DNA from: Hawksworthiomyces lignivorus
Lineage: Eukaryota > Ascomycota > Sordariomycetes > Ophiostomatales > Ophiostomataceae
Length of the DNA: 64,000 nt
NCBI GenBank assembly: GCA_002917075.1
Contig: NTMA01000118.1
Location: forward strand, 52,576-116,575
Direction: 5' to 3'
Shown here: piece by piece, positions 44,201 to 55,800 of the stretch
Position numbering within the stretch: the stretch's first letter is position 1
Layout of the letters: each line of letters begins with the position of its first letter
Translations under genes and position numbers: made by a program
The notes under the pieces: model-generated
Databases searched by the model: none
Told to the model about the DNA's origin: nothing
The model's input: the letters and a program-made list of their open reading frames with translations, nothing else

Positions 44201-47200
44201 CAGAAGACGAGATGATTTGAAAAATGGTTAATGCATACGTTGATTCGATTGCAAGAGAGTCGAAGATGTTTGGGGCTTTTCTCGGCGCTGTTTGTATTGT
44301 GTTGTGCTGCGTAGTTGTATTGGCGCCCATAGTTTCCTAAAACGGCAATAATAGAACAAATAACATCTTCAATACTACACGATCAATAGAAAGAACGACC
44401 AGGCAACAACGCCGAGATTACTCAGCTAGTCTATTTCTTCTTCTCCTCTTCCTCTTCTTCTTCCATATCTCTTCTTTTTTATTCGTCAGTCGGTTTTTCT
44501 ACATTGGTCGGCTGGACCTTCTTTCAGCTCATTTAGCACGGTATTTTGCAAACATCTTGCAGACAGCAGAACGCAATCTTGCACCAAGCATCGCATTCGC
44601 TTGTGCTTCTTTTGTCTTATCTTCACTTACTCTTCTAGTACATGGTGGAGCCGGGTTTCCAAGTCTGGTATAGAAGTTGACCAAGTATCCAGTGATCGGC
44701 CGGATTTCGCTTCGTTCAACATGTGAAGCTCCGCAGCGCCGTTGTGGCCTACATACAGCCCTTGCGCAGCCGCAACTCCACTGTGGCAGCCTCATTTCTC
44801 CTTATTCCGTCAACGTGCTGCTGTGTTGTTGTGGGTTCGTTCGTCGTCCGGAAGATCTTCCGAGACGCAGCGGGCGGCTTCCTTGTCTAGGTCTAGCCGC
44901 GATTTTGCCCAGAAGCTCCGGCCATCACACGACGATACGAAGTGGGGATCTGGATATTCTCCGGTCCTACTAGCCGGCAGACGCTGCGATGCAATGTGTG
45001 TGCAGCAAGGAAACTTATGCATAGAACGTATAGGAGGTACAGCGAGACGTTGGCTTTGACAAGACTTTAGTCAGCGTGTGGCAGCTGACGGGGTTATACG
45101 GAAAGAAGAAGCCACGATGATCTGCATGCATGTCGTTCGCCCCATCTTTCTCTGCGTACTGAAGCAAGGCTTTCCTTGCTATCATCGCTCGGCAAAACCG
45201 TGGTTTTCGTGTCACCCTCGAGCAAAGGAGGTGGTGGTCGCGGCATCGAAACCGAAATTCCGACATCAACATGTCATCAGGACGACAGGATGCAGTTGTC
45301 CACATTCCTCGTTTGGGGAAAACTATATGTCGGTAGTTGACACCATACCGCTTCTTTCTTTTGCGTAAGACTTTACAGTCCGTGTTTGCTCCTTGATCAA
45401 AAGCATCCGTTTCAAGCATACAAGATACAACTTAGAAGCAATTGGATATTGGCCAGGCCACGCAGACAGCATACACAGCAAAAATGTTAAACTCGGCCTG
45501 CGATGCCTTGCATATTTTCTTGACACAAAATCAGATTCGGCTGATATGAAATTCGGCTTGTAACTATAGCTATTCATGATGGTAATATGATTTGATATTC
45601 CTTTGTGTTTTATCTCATGTCTATTGCCGCAGCTATTATTATCACAACGAAAATTCGGGGCTTATTTACTTTCCTCTCTTCTCTAGAACTTTTTTATTCC
45701 AGTTCTTTTTGAAGTTCTTCGTTGGAAATACATGTATCTTTTCAGCCAGAATGTCGGCCGATAATCATGTTAGTTTCGACAATAAACAAGAGAACTGCTG
45801 CACTCAATGGGCCTGATGGGGCGAGGCCAACACGGGACTGTGCATTTAATATGCTCTTTTCACATGGCTAACCGGCCTTCATCTGGCTGAAAGAAATTGC
45901 CTGTCGGTCGATGCTTCCTGGCAGTCAAGAAAATAAGAGACGCCGCCCCAATGCCGCTGAGAATGGCCTTTAGCAACACTTATTCTGACAGCTCATCAAT
46001 TTATAATATCCCGAAGACGTGCAAAAACATCACGAGAAATTCGCCAAATGATACCAAGTCCATCCTATGTTGTGTGATCGATGGATCAATTAGATGCATG
46101 TCATCTGGAAGAAAAAGAACAATTGAAGAAGGCTGAAAGAAGGCGGGCGGAGAAAAACGGCCACGAAGCAAGTGGATTCGTGCTGGGTATAATGAAAAAA
46201 TATATATACATGTCTACATATATATCGTCTGGGAATATTTCCCAAAATAATATGTGGTTTTGCGATGGCAAAAAGAGGGAATATCCTGTGTAAGTATTGA
46301 ATCCCGGGCGGCAGGCAAGCCTTATGAACAGGTGCCACCCGACCACCAGGGCCGGTCTTCCAGCATTTATATACACTTCTCTACATGAATGGGATGCTTA
46401 TTGGATATAATAAAAGCCGGTGCGACGTAAGTTTGTTATATATTTCTGCAGATTTAAAAAGATAGCTAAGCTGGCCATATTTGCTAATTGGTGTCAGAGG
46501 TCCTTCATTAGGAGCATGCTACGGGGAGCTGGAAGGAAAGGGAGGGTGTAATGGACAATTTACAGACAGACGAGGCTGCCCTCCTCTTATTTCGCCTACT
46601 CTTGCCCCGTCCTCCAGAGAAGGCAGCTCAAATTTATTCAAAACGCAAGCGATGCAATAGAAATAGATGTGCAATTCTGATTGAGGCGGCAGTTCGTTGT
46701 GCCTCTTGTTTAAGAATGACGGAAACGCAAGGCACGCCTTTCCTATTTCGACACGATCGAAACTGGCAGCCCTATTTGCAATTGCAGCGTCCTACAAAAA
46801 AAATTAATAAATAAATAGAGAGCAATGGGCCAGAAGTAAGAGACAGTTACATAAACACGCCGGGCTGCTTCAGAATATGCAATTCTATTGTGACTTGCAA
46901 GGTAATTTGTTATCATATGGTAGAAGGAGATTTCCCTGCTCAGCAACATGTAAAAATACGGAACAGCTATCGCTGAGAACAAATCCGTCTCGTAGGTGGC
47001 GTGTGTACTGCAAGTTAAGACAATATTGAGTATTATAATTTTTTTTTTTTTTTTTTTGAAAGGGGAAAGTCAATGTGGCTGTAGAGCACAGGGGTTTGAA
47101 CTGGACTTGCAAGACGCAAAACTAAAGATCCATGAAGTCTTTGAGGCTACTTACGACTAACATCTTCATTTCTCGTCCCCTTCCAGAAGACTTAGAGTTC

Positions 47201-49167
47201 CTCATATCTCTCACAACGTAAATGCCAACGCAAAGGAGGCTCTTTGGGAGCCTCGTCTTCTTCCTGGCAGCCTTTCTCCTCTTTGGGAATTTGTGCATCA
47301 GAGAAAAATCTTAACTTCGAAGTACTGGAAGCCAGCGCTATATGAGCTCAGATTTTTCACAGCGCGAATGTACTCTGTCGCACTGGTGCGATGGTGCATG
47401 TTGGGCAGCGCCCCGGATGCTTGCTTTCCCTATGATTCGGATCCACGAGGCAGCGGTCGGTTACGACGTCTGTTAGTTGCAGTAGGAACAGAATTACTTA
47501 GAGATCCAACGGCCACTGTCTTGTTCTGGAACTCGACATTGTAGCTACACCAGCCAGGGAGCCGGTTGTCCGCAAGAGTCGTCTAATATCCGAATATCTT
47601 TATGGAGAAGGTCTTGAGCCCAGCATCGGTGGTTTATGTACTGGGGTTGTGAAATTTCTTTAATTTCTAGAGAATATCTCGCAACCGATCTTTCATTTCC
47701 CTCGTGACACTTTTGTTATCCTTGGTCTCTGTGATTTGAGGTTATTCGAAGTATCAACGCTTGGGCGTCGTCCCAGCCATCGTTCGTCTGATCGCGGTCT
47801 GACATAATAGCTCCCTCGCTTTGTTTCTCTTGCCATTGATGCCCTTCTCAACCTTCCCGGGGAAGCCAAGTCGATTGGTTATATCTATTGGATAAAAGGA
47901 GCTCTCGAAGCTCGTACTGACATTATATCTATCCCAACTCTGTAACAATAGTCTCTGTAGGATACATCCACAACCAAGATTCTACAACTACAGCCACACT
48001 ATGCCTAATTAAGCAACACGCAATTTTTAACTCAAGCCTTTCAGAGGCCTCAGGTCAGTCCTGTCGTGTGGAAAGACGGTGAATACGATGTATTCATTGA
48101 GGTTCCGGAGCAAAAAGACAGAAAGAGACACGGTTGAGATAGATGCCAAGGAGGGAGAGGCAGTAGAGGCAAGATGGCGTGAACCAATTGATTGCAATCA
48201 CTCAATTCGAATTTAGGAGCGATATGTACAAGACAAAAAAAGACTGGTATAAGGCCCGGCCCCGTGACAATTTACGTATGAACTAGGCATACAGAAAGGC
48301 CAAAGGACTACCTCGTGCGCTATAGCAGAGAGAGCTATGCGATCTGCTTACGGCTAGAATATATAGGACAGTACAGCTATGACTTTTTTTTTTTTTTTTT
48401 TTATAAAAAACCCAGTGGACGAAGGAGCAGATGATAGCATGCTCGGACTGGGACCAAGCAGAGGATGATAGGTAGCGAGGATGATAGGTAGGATAATTTG
48501 ACTTTGGAAGAAAGACAACAAGAAGCTGAAAAGCAGCAGTAATCTGTACTATTGCATATTTGTGTAATGTTTAATGTCTAAGACAATAGTCTGGGTTTTG
48601 TTTCTATGGCCGTGGTCAGAGCTGAATTGGTGATATTCGACTTACAGAAGTATCGAATTGGGTGTTGCCTAATTAGGTTTTTAGCGTGGATGTGGGTTTT
48701 CTCGTAGAGTTTTGGCTGTGGATGTATCACCCAGCATGCAGTGTCCAGAGATTAGTCATTTGGATCCGCTTAGACATGTGACGAGATGGACTAAACGCAT
48801 CGGACGGCGCCGCGCTCGGATTGGCCTGGTCTGGCCTTATATGTGGGTGGTGGCGAAGTGGTGGTGAAGTTCCTCTCCTGTCTATTTCCCTGTGGGCGGT
48901 ACCTTGATGGACAAGCTAAATTTCCCACACTAGAAGCGGGATTCAGACGAACTTGGGGGCTTGCGCGCTGCAAGTTTTTCTTTCGCCATTTCGCATCAGC
49001 GTGACTACATCATCCTTTTTTCTTTTATTTTTTCGGTCTCTTCTGCGGGAACAAGTTTTAATCTGCGATGGAGGGGATATCTCTCCTTTCGGTCTCTGAG
49101 TTTCGCTCTTCATCCCTCATTTCTGTCTCTTTCCTATTCTTGTGGTAGATTTCTCCAGTCTCCCCTT

Positions 49168-49170
<3 letters not shown>

Positions 49171-49198
<28 letters not shown>
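49171..49198. repeat. Poly-T run (28 nt)
   Basis: Uninterrupted run of 28 T on the plus strand within the pyrimidine-rich upstream region of the CDF transporter. Confidence 0.9.
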
Positions 49199-49201
<3 letters not shown>

Positions 49202-49359
49202 CTGCACCGTCTGCGGCTTCCTCCGGCGCTTCAATCAGGGGAAGAGAAACATCTCATTCGCCCCTTCCCTATCCTCCGTTTTATCCCTGTGAAGGCGCCT
49301 TCACGGTCGCTCGCACAGCTGGCACGGGGTTCGCGGTTTTCGCGTCAATTCTTTTTTTC

Positions 49360-49399
49360 TTGACTTCTTGACTTCTTGACTTCTTGACTTCTTGACTTC
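49360..49399 (+). repeat. Tandem octamer repeat TTGACTTC x5
   Basis: Five perfect head-to-tail copies of TTGACTTC, about 420 bp upstream of the CDF transporter start. It is a simple-sequence repeat in the promoter/leader and may vary between strains. Confidence 0.9.
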
Positions 49400-49821
49400 T
49401 TTGCCTCCCTTCTTTTCCATCTCTGCGTATAGCTTCCTGTGGTATTACACATGCCCTTTTGCCATCTGAGATATTGTTTTCGTCCTCTCAATTTCTAGCA
49501 GCCTTTTTGTTCTCTCTTATCTACAACTCTTATAGACGCTTTCCGCCCTATAGCGCACGCCCCTCTCCCCAATACAACCACGGGATGAGATAGGAAATTT
49601 GCTCGTTCCACCTGTGCAAATGAGAGCTTTCATCAAGCGTCATCCCATGCTGAACCTCAACTCAAGGACGCTTCACTATTTACTCATTTCTGAAGCCTTG
49701 CTTTCTTTTCTGCCCTGCAAAGGGCTTCAAGGCCTATTTCACGTAGCAAGCTAGCAAGCTTGCTCCTCTCCTTTCTTTCTTTCTTTCCTTTATCTCCGGT
49801 TTCTGTCTTCCGACATCCACA

Positions 49822-51984
49822 ATGAAGAGCTGGTCAAAGACGACGCGGATATGCGTCATGATGGCGCTCGACACCGTCTTCCTAGCCATCGAGCTTGGCG
49901 TCGGCTACTATGTATCGAGTTTGGCTTTAATAGCAGATGCTTTCCACATGGTATGCGGCGTCACGCCATTTCTCCTCGTCGCATACTCCAGCTCCCCCCT
50001 CCCTCTTGTGTTGGATATTAACTCTCTGGCAGCTCAACGACATCATCTCTCTCGCTGTCGGTCTCTGGGCCGTCACATTGGCCCGCAAGGAATCCAACGA
50101 TCGCTACTCCTATGGCGTATGTTATCCCGTCCCTTGTTGATGTCGACGGCTCTGCCGTTATTTGGCGCTTATGGAATCTAACCATCGGCATGCTAGTGGC
50201 TTCGGGCGGAAATTCTAGGTGCCTTCTTCAACGCCACCTTCTTGATCGGTCTTTGCGTTACCATCGTGCTTGAAGCGATCCAGCGATTCTTCGACCCCCC
50301 TGATATCCGGAATCCGGAAATCGTTCTTATTGTCGGCTGCTTTGGCCTCGTCTCGAACTTTGTTGGCTTCTGGGTCCTTGGTGGGCACGGGCATTCTCAT
50401 GGGCACGGCGAGGAGGATATCGAAGGCGGCCACAGCCATGACCACGCTCATGCGCACTCCCACGACCATATCGAGCCAGCCGTGGACGACGTCCATGAGC
50501 CTCTGGATGACGACGATAGCTGCCATGATGAGGAAATTGAAGAGGCGGCGATGATGGCTTCTGCCGCAACCACCGCTGTGACCGACGGCGACGGCAACAG
50601 GAGCAGCCGCCCCCTCGGTTTGGAGAATAGCCGGCGCATCGCTTTTGCCAGCCTAAACACTCCCGGCCACCTCGAGCGGTCCGCCAGCCGCGGATCGGCA
50701 CGCTCTAGAGGCGCCGTCGGCATACGTGGACGTGCTAACAGTGCGCGGCGCGTGCCTACCAGCATCGACGACATCAGCATCCACCCCGCTAGCTTCCGCA
50801 ACGACATCCGCGAAATCATCGAGGCCAGCCAAGCGCGCAATGTTGACGACGACGAGGGCGATTCCGACGACACCACTACCGTTGGCGACAGCGGCATGTT
50901 CTCAGCCGAAACGCCTCAGGTCTCTGAGGCGTCCGAGCGAACTCCGCTGATTGCCAAGACGTCCCAGTCATCTAGGGGCACGGACAACGACGGTGCCAAC
51001 GGCAAGCATGATTCGCAGCACAGCCGGAACGGAGCCGCTGCTCACGACCATGCCGATCATGGTCATAGCCACAGCCACAATGCTGAACACGCGCACGCGC
51101 ACCACCACGGCGGGCCTCGCGCGCGCCGCGACTCGCACGGCGGGCACCATCACAACGAGCCGCGCGACCCCAGCAAGCCGGACGGCCACAGCCACGGCGA
51201 CATGGGCATGAACGCCATGGTCCTGCATGTCATAGGCGACGCGCTCGGCAACATCGGCGTCATCGTCACCGCGCTGATCATCTGGAAGACGACCTGGGCC
51301 TACCGCATGTACGCGGACCCCATCGTGTCGCTCTTCATCACGCTCATCATCCTCAAGTCGGCCATTCCCCTGACCCAGGCGACGTCCAAGATCCTGCTGC
51401 AGGCAACGCCGGACCACATCAACCTCAACGACATCCGCGAGGACATCCAGGACCTGGACGGCGTGCTGAGCTGCCACCACATCCACGTCTGGCAGCTGTC
51501 TGACACGCAGATCGTGGCCTCGCTGCACATCGAGGTGTCGTTCCCCATCTCCGAGTACGGCGGCGAGAAGTACATGAAGCTGGCCCGCCGCGTGCGCAAG
51601 TGCCTGCACGGCTACGGCATCCACAGTGCCACAATCCAGCCCGAGTTCCGCCTGGGCGGCTTCGGCACAGCTGGAAACGGCAGCAGCTATAGCACCGGTG
51701 GAGTCGAAGGAGAGTCTTCTCTATACGGCGCCACCGCTACCGCCGGGGCAGGAGCGCCAGGAACGGCTTCTCCCAAAACATCGACTACTCCCGCTACGGT
51801 GATCTCCACGACTGGTGGCGGCATCGGCGTAGATCCGGCAGGCCCGAGTTGCCTGCTGGACTGCGTGGACGACTGTGTGGGCCAGGGGTGCTGCTCGACT
51901 GTTTCGCGAGCAGCATCCGGGGCGGGGTCTCCGCCAGGAAGCAGCAAGCATAGTGTCCACGAGGGACATTCGCACTCTCACTGA
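49822..51984 (+). CDS. CDF zinc transporter (Zrc1/Cot1-like) with long His-rich loops
   Basis: Cation diffusion facilitator that moves Zn2+ (or Co2+/Cd2+) from cytosol into vacuole or secretory organelles by proton exchange. Exons are 49822-49950, 50033-50116 and 50197-51984, giving 666 residues. Both introns have GTATG donors and keep phase. The metal-site pairs are present: SLALIADAFHM joined by splicing to LNDIISLAVGLWA (HxxxD), and HVIGDALGNIG (HxxxD). The loop between TM4 and TM5 is about 290 residues, with many His clusters (HGHSHGHGEED, GGHSHDHAHAHSHDH, HADHGHSHSHNAEHAHAHHH). A normal C-terminal domain (LLQATPDHINLNDIREDIQ, HHIHVWQLSDTQIVASLHIE) is followed by an unusual Ser/Thr-rich tail with a Cys cluster and a terminal HSHSH. 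Confidence 0.93.
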
Positions 51985-52889
51985 GCGCCAATTCTTTTTT
52001 GTCTATGTCTTTATATTTTTTGTCCCGCCGCTCTCATTGATAGTTAATATCCCTCGCTTGAGCAGCACATGCTCTCCATAGCTTTTCTTTACTTGTTCAG
52101 CTCAATTTATACTGGGCGATTTGTAACTTGCATCTTCACATGGCGTTATTTCCTATATCTTGGATGCTAGATTCCAAGAGGGGGTTAGCCAATCTGGCAT
52201 CATTCTTGTTTCTTGTCTTGTCTTGTGCTATACTCCTATTTTCTTTGTACATACCGAGTGCCGAATACATTGGGATGTTTGATCGGATGGCTTTAAAGAT
52301 GAGAGTCGACAAAATGATGCAGACAAAGACTATAATACAATCATACATTCTTAAATCGCTTTGCTTGATTCTGGGCAATACGAAATATGCCATTAAAATA
52401 GAAGAACAGTGATACCCGTGCGGGTTTATTTCAACAGCACATAACAAAGGTCCGGAGGGACCTCACGACACGCCAATATCATCCATTTCCAGCTCCGACG
52501 CCTACAAAATCGATGTAGCTCCGTAGATAATTACAGCTGGGAGCGAAACTGATGTCCTCTTCAGACTATGAAAGCATTAAGGTACGGGTCAGAAGTGCTC
52601 GAGAATACTTAATTCTGCATAAATGGTGAGTGCTATTTGAAGTACCTTCAAGGAGTGGCAACACAGCCTAGGCGTCTTAATCGCTAGTGCGTGCTCTCAT
52701 GATACCACCAACTTTGTTGATAAGTTAACTTGCAGCAACAGAGGCATTTTCAAATCGATAGATTGATCTGGCAGATGCGAGAACCTTTGCCAGGCTAGAG
52801 TCAATAAACGTAAATTCGTCAAAGCCCTTTGGACCCATATAAAGGCACGAGGGGCGAAAGAGAATAATAAATTTCCAAGGCCATTAACC
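51985..52889. other. Intergenic, convergent 3' regions
   Basis: No gene is seen between the convergent CDF and NLR genes. It is AT-rich. Confidence 0.5.
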
Positions 52890-55800
52890 TTAATTGGTTC
52901 GAACGCCAACTAGGGATTGGGGGTTTGTCGAGAACTGCCAGATTAGCACTCGTCCTGATTGGCAGCCGAGTGCAACAGTTGAACCTGTAACAGCTGACGT
53001 TTCTGGCCTGTGCTCTGGAGGCAGCCATAACAGCCTTTCTGAATTCCACATGATCCATGTGTTATCCGCATTGATTCCATACCCATCATAATAGGGTTGT
53101 TGAGAGAGCGGGGACACCGAACTTGATCTTAACCTTAAAATTGGTGATGCAGAATTAAGATTTATAGTGCCAATATCGGTATGAATACGAGAGCCTGTCG
53201 AATCGAATGAGATAGTGTGTAGTCTTTTGCCAACATTGAGCGTTTGACGGCACTGCCCTGTCGACGTGTCCCAGAGCTTGACAATATTATAAGAAGCGGA
53301 CGCTAGAGTGCTGCCGTCGCTCGAAAAGATGACTGAGTAGACTTCACCTCGATGTCCTCCGAGTGTCTGGCGACACTGCCATGTCACCATATCCCAGAGC
53401 TTGACAGTACTGTCAGAAGAAGCCGACGCTAGAGTATTGCCGTCGCTTGAAAAGGCGACTGAGTTGACCGCACCTCGATGCCCTTTGAGCGTCTGGCGGC
53501 ACTGCCCTGTTGCCGTGTCCCAGAGCTTGATAGTCTTGTCATAGGAAGCCGACGCTAGAGTATTGTCGTTGTTCGAAAAGGCGACTGAATTGATCGTACG
53601 TAGATGCCCTTCAAGTGTTTGACGACACTGCCCTGTTGTAATATCCCAGAATTTAATAGTTTTGTCAGCAGAAGCCGATACTAAAGTATTGTCGTCATTC
53701 GAAAAAATAACTGAGTAGATCGTATTTGTATGTCCTTTAAGTGTTCTACGGCATTTTCCTGTTGTCGTGTCCCAAAGCTGAACAGTTTTATAACTAGAAG
53801 CCGACGCTAAAGTATTGCTGTCATTTGAAAAAACCACCGAGTAAACCGCATTTCCATACCCTTCAAACGTCTGACGACATTGTCCTGTTGTCGTGTCCCA
53901 AAGCTTAACAGTATTGTCAGCAGAAACCGAGGTTAAAGTATTGCCGTCGTTCGAAAAGACAACTGATTTAACGGCACCTCGGTGACCATCGAACGTTTGA
54001 TAATATTGTCGTATTGTTGTGTCCCAGAGCTTGATAGTTTTGTCATAGGAAGCCGATGCTAGAGTATTGCCATCGTTTGAAAAAACGATTGAGTTAACTT
54101 TGTCTCGATGTCCTTCGAACGTTTGACGACATTTCCCTGTCATCATATCCCAAAACTTGACAGTGGTATCCGAAGAAGCCGATATCAAAGTATTACTCTC
54201 GTCTGAAAAAACGACCGAGTTGACGATGCCTCGATGCCCTTCGAGTGTCTGACGACATTGCCATGTCGCAGTATCCCAGAGCTTAATAGTGTTATCGAAA
54301 GAAAATGACACTAGAGTACTGCCGTCGCTCGAAAAGATGACGGAGCTGACGGCATCTTCATGTCCTTCGAGCGTTTGGCGGCAGTGCCCTGTCACTGTGT
54401 CCCAAAGCTTAATAGTGTTGTCGGAAGACGCCGACGCTATAATACTGTCGTCGCTCGAAAAGGCCACTGAGTAAACCGAACGTTCGTGTCCTATAAGCGT
54501 TTGACAGCACTGCCCTGTCGTTATATCCCAGAGCTTGACAGTACAATCATAAGAAGCCGACGCCAGAATATAGTTGTCGTTTGAAAAAATAATTAAATAA
54601 ATTTTACCTGTATGTCCTTTGAGCGTTTGATGGCACTGCCATATCGTTGTGTCCCACAATTTGATAGTATTATCGGAAGAAACAGATGCAAGAATACTAC
54701 CATCGCTCGAAAAGACCACTGAGAAGACCGCACCTTGATGCCCTTTAAGCGTTTGGTAACATTGTCCTATTGCCGTGTCCCAAAGCTTAACAGTCTTATC
54801 GAAAGACGCCGACGCTAGAGTGCTGCCGTCGCTCGAAAAGATGACTGAGTAGACTTTATCTCGATGCCCTTCAAGCGTCTGGCGACACTGCCCTGTCGCC
54901 GTGTCCCAGAGCTTAATAGTGTTGTCGGAAGAAGCCGACGCTAGAGTGTTGTCGTTACTCGAGAAGGCGGCTGAGTTGACTTCGCCTCGGTGCCCTTCGA
55001 GCGTCTGGCGGCAGGGGCCCCAGTCTTGTTCCATGCTAGGCTTGATTGCAATCCATTTCGGGACATCAGATATAGAGTGGACAATACTATTTTTGGGTGC
55101 AAAAGCAACTGCTGAATAATAAAGCTGAAGCGGTGTAATGCTGACATATGAGACACAGCTAGCAATGAATCTCCGTGCATCAACAAGAAAGGTAGACAAT
55201 CCGATGCTCTGAGGCTAATAGGCAAGTCAGTCATGATAGCATAATTTAATGCGTTCGGTATAGTACCTACTTCAACTAGCGTTTGCAAGACAGGAACCAT
55301 TGCTACACTTTCAGCTACTTTCCCTATAAGACTCAGTGCTTCAAGCCAATGCAGGAAGTGATACTGCAAAAATAAATACACTTGGTCCCCGTCTTGTATT
55401 AAGCTTTTACTCTGTTTCAAATGATATACCCAGTATCGGCAAGCATACTGAACGTGAGTAGGTAAAAATTTGATTATGTCTTTTTGATCAATCTCGGTAC
55501 GCGTTTTGCCAGGCACTTTCAAGTTGCAAACGTCTCTCTTGAGATGAGACTGCAGAAGCTGGATGCATGACCCTGCAAGTTCTTCGTGAGTATCAGTCTC
55601 GTTGATCCAGAACTTGTTTAGGCCACGTTTCTTTAGGTCAACAAGAAAATCTCGGAACGACAAGTGGAACAGTCGGATTGGAGACTCCGCCTCAGATGGG
55701 ACGTCAAGGACGGCGTGGAGACGGCTGAGTGTGCGAGTGAAAGCCGGCCTGGGGATACCGAGAAGATTTGACAAAGCCGAGACTGAGAGAGGCTCTGCTA

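Larger units (their letters stand above)
41280..49821. other. 8.5-kb interval without a supportable gene
   Basis: Frames of 100-150 codons occur (for example 41848-42288, 42731-43138 and 43476-43922), but none has a recognisable domain, steady codon bias or adjoining exons. The sequence is AT-richer than the flanking genes and has homopolymer T runs at 47039-47057, 48384-48402 and 49171-49198. From about 49010 to 49800 the plus strand is C/T-rich, as expected for the promoter/leader of the zinc transporter. Old degraded mobile-element sequence is possible but no terminal repeats were found by eye. Confidence 0.5.

Noticed and set aside
47039..49198. Poly-T runs as tails of retroposed elements
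   Set aside because: No target-site duplications or element bodies were found next to the runs; simple slippage is enough.
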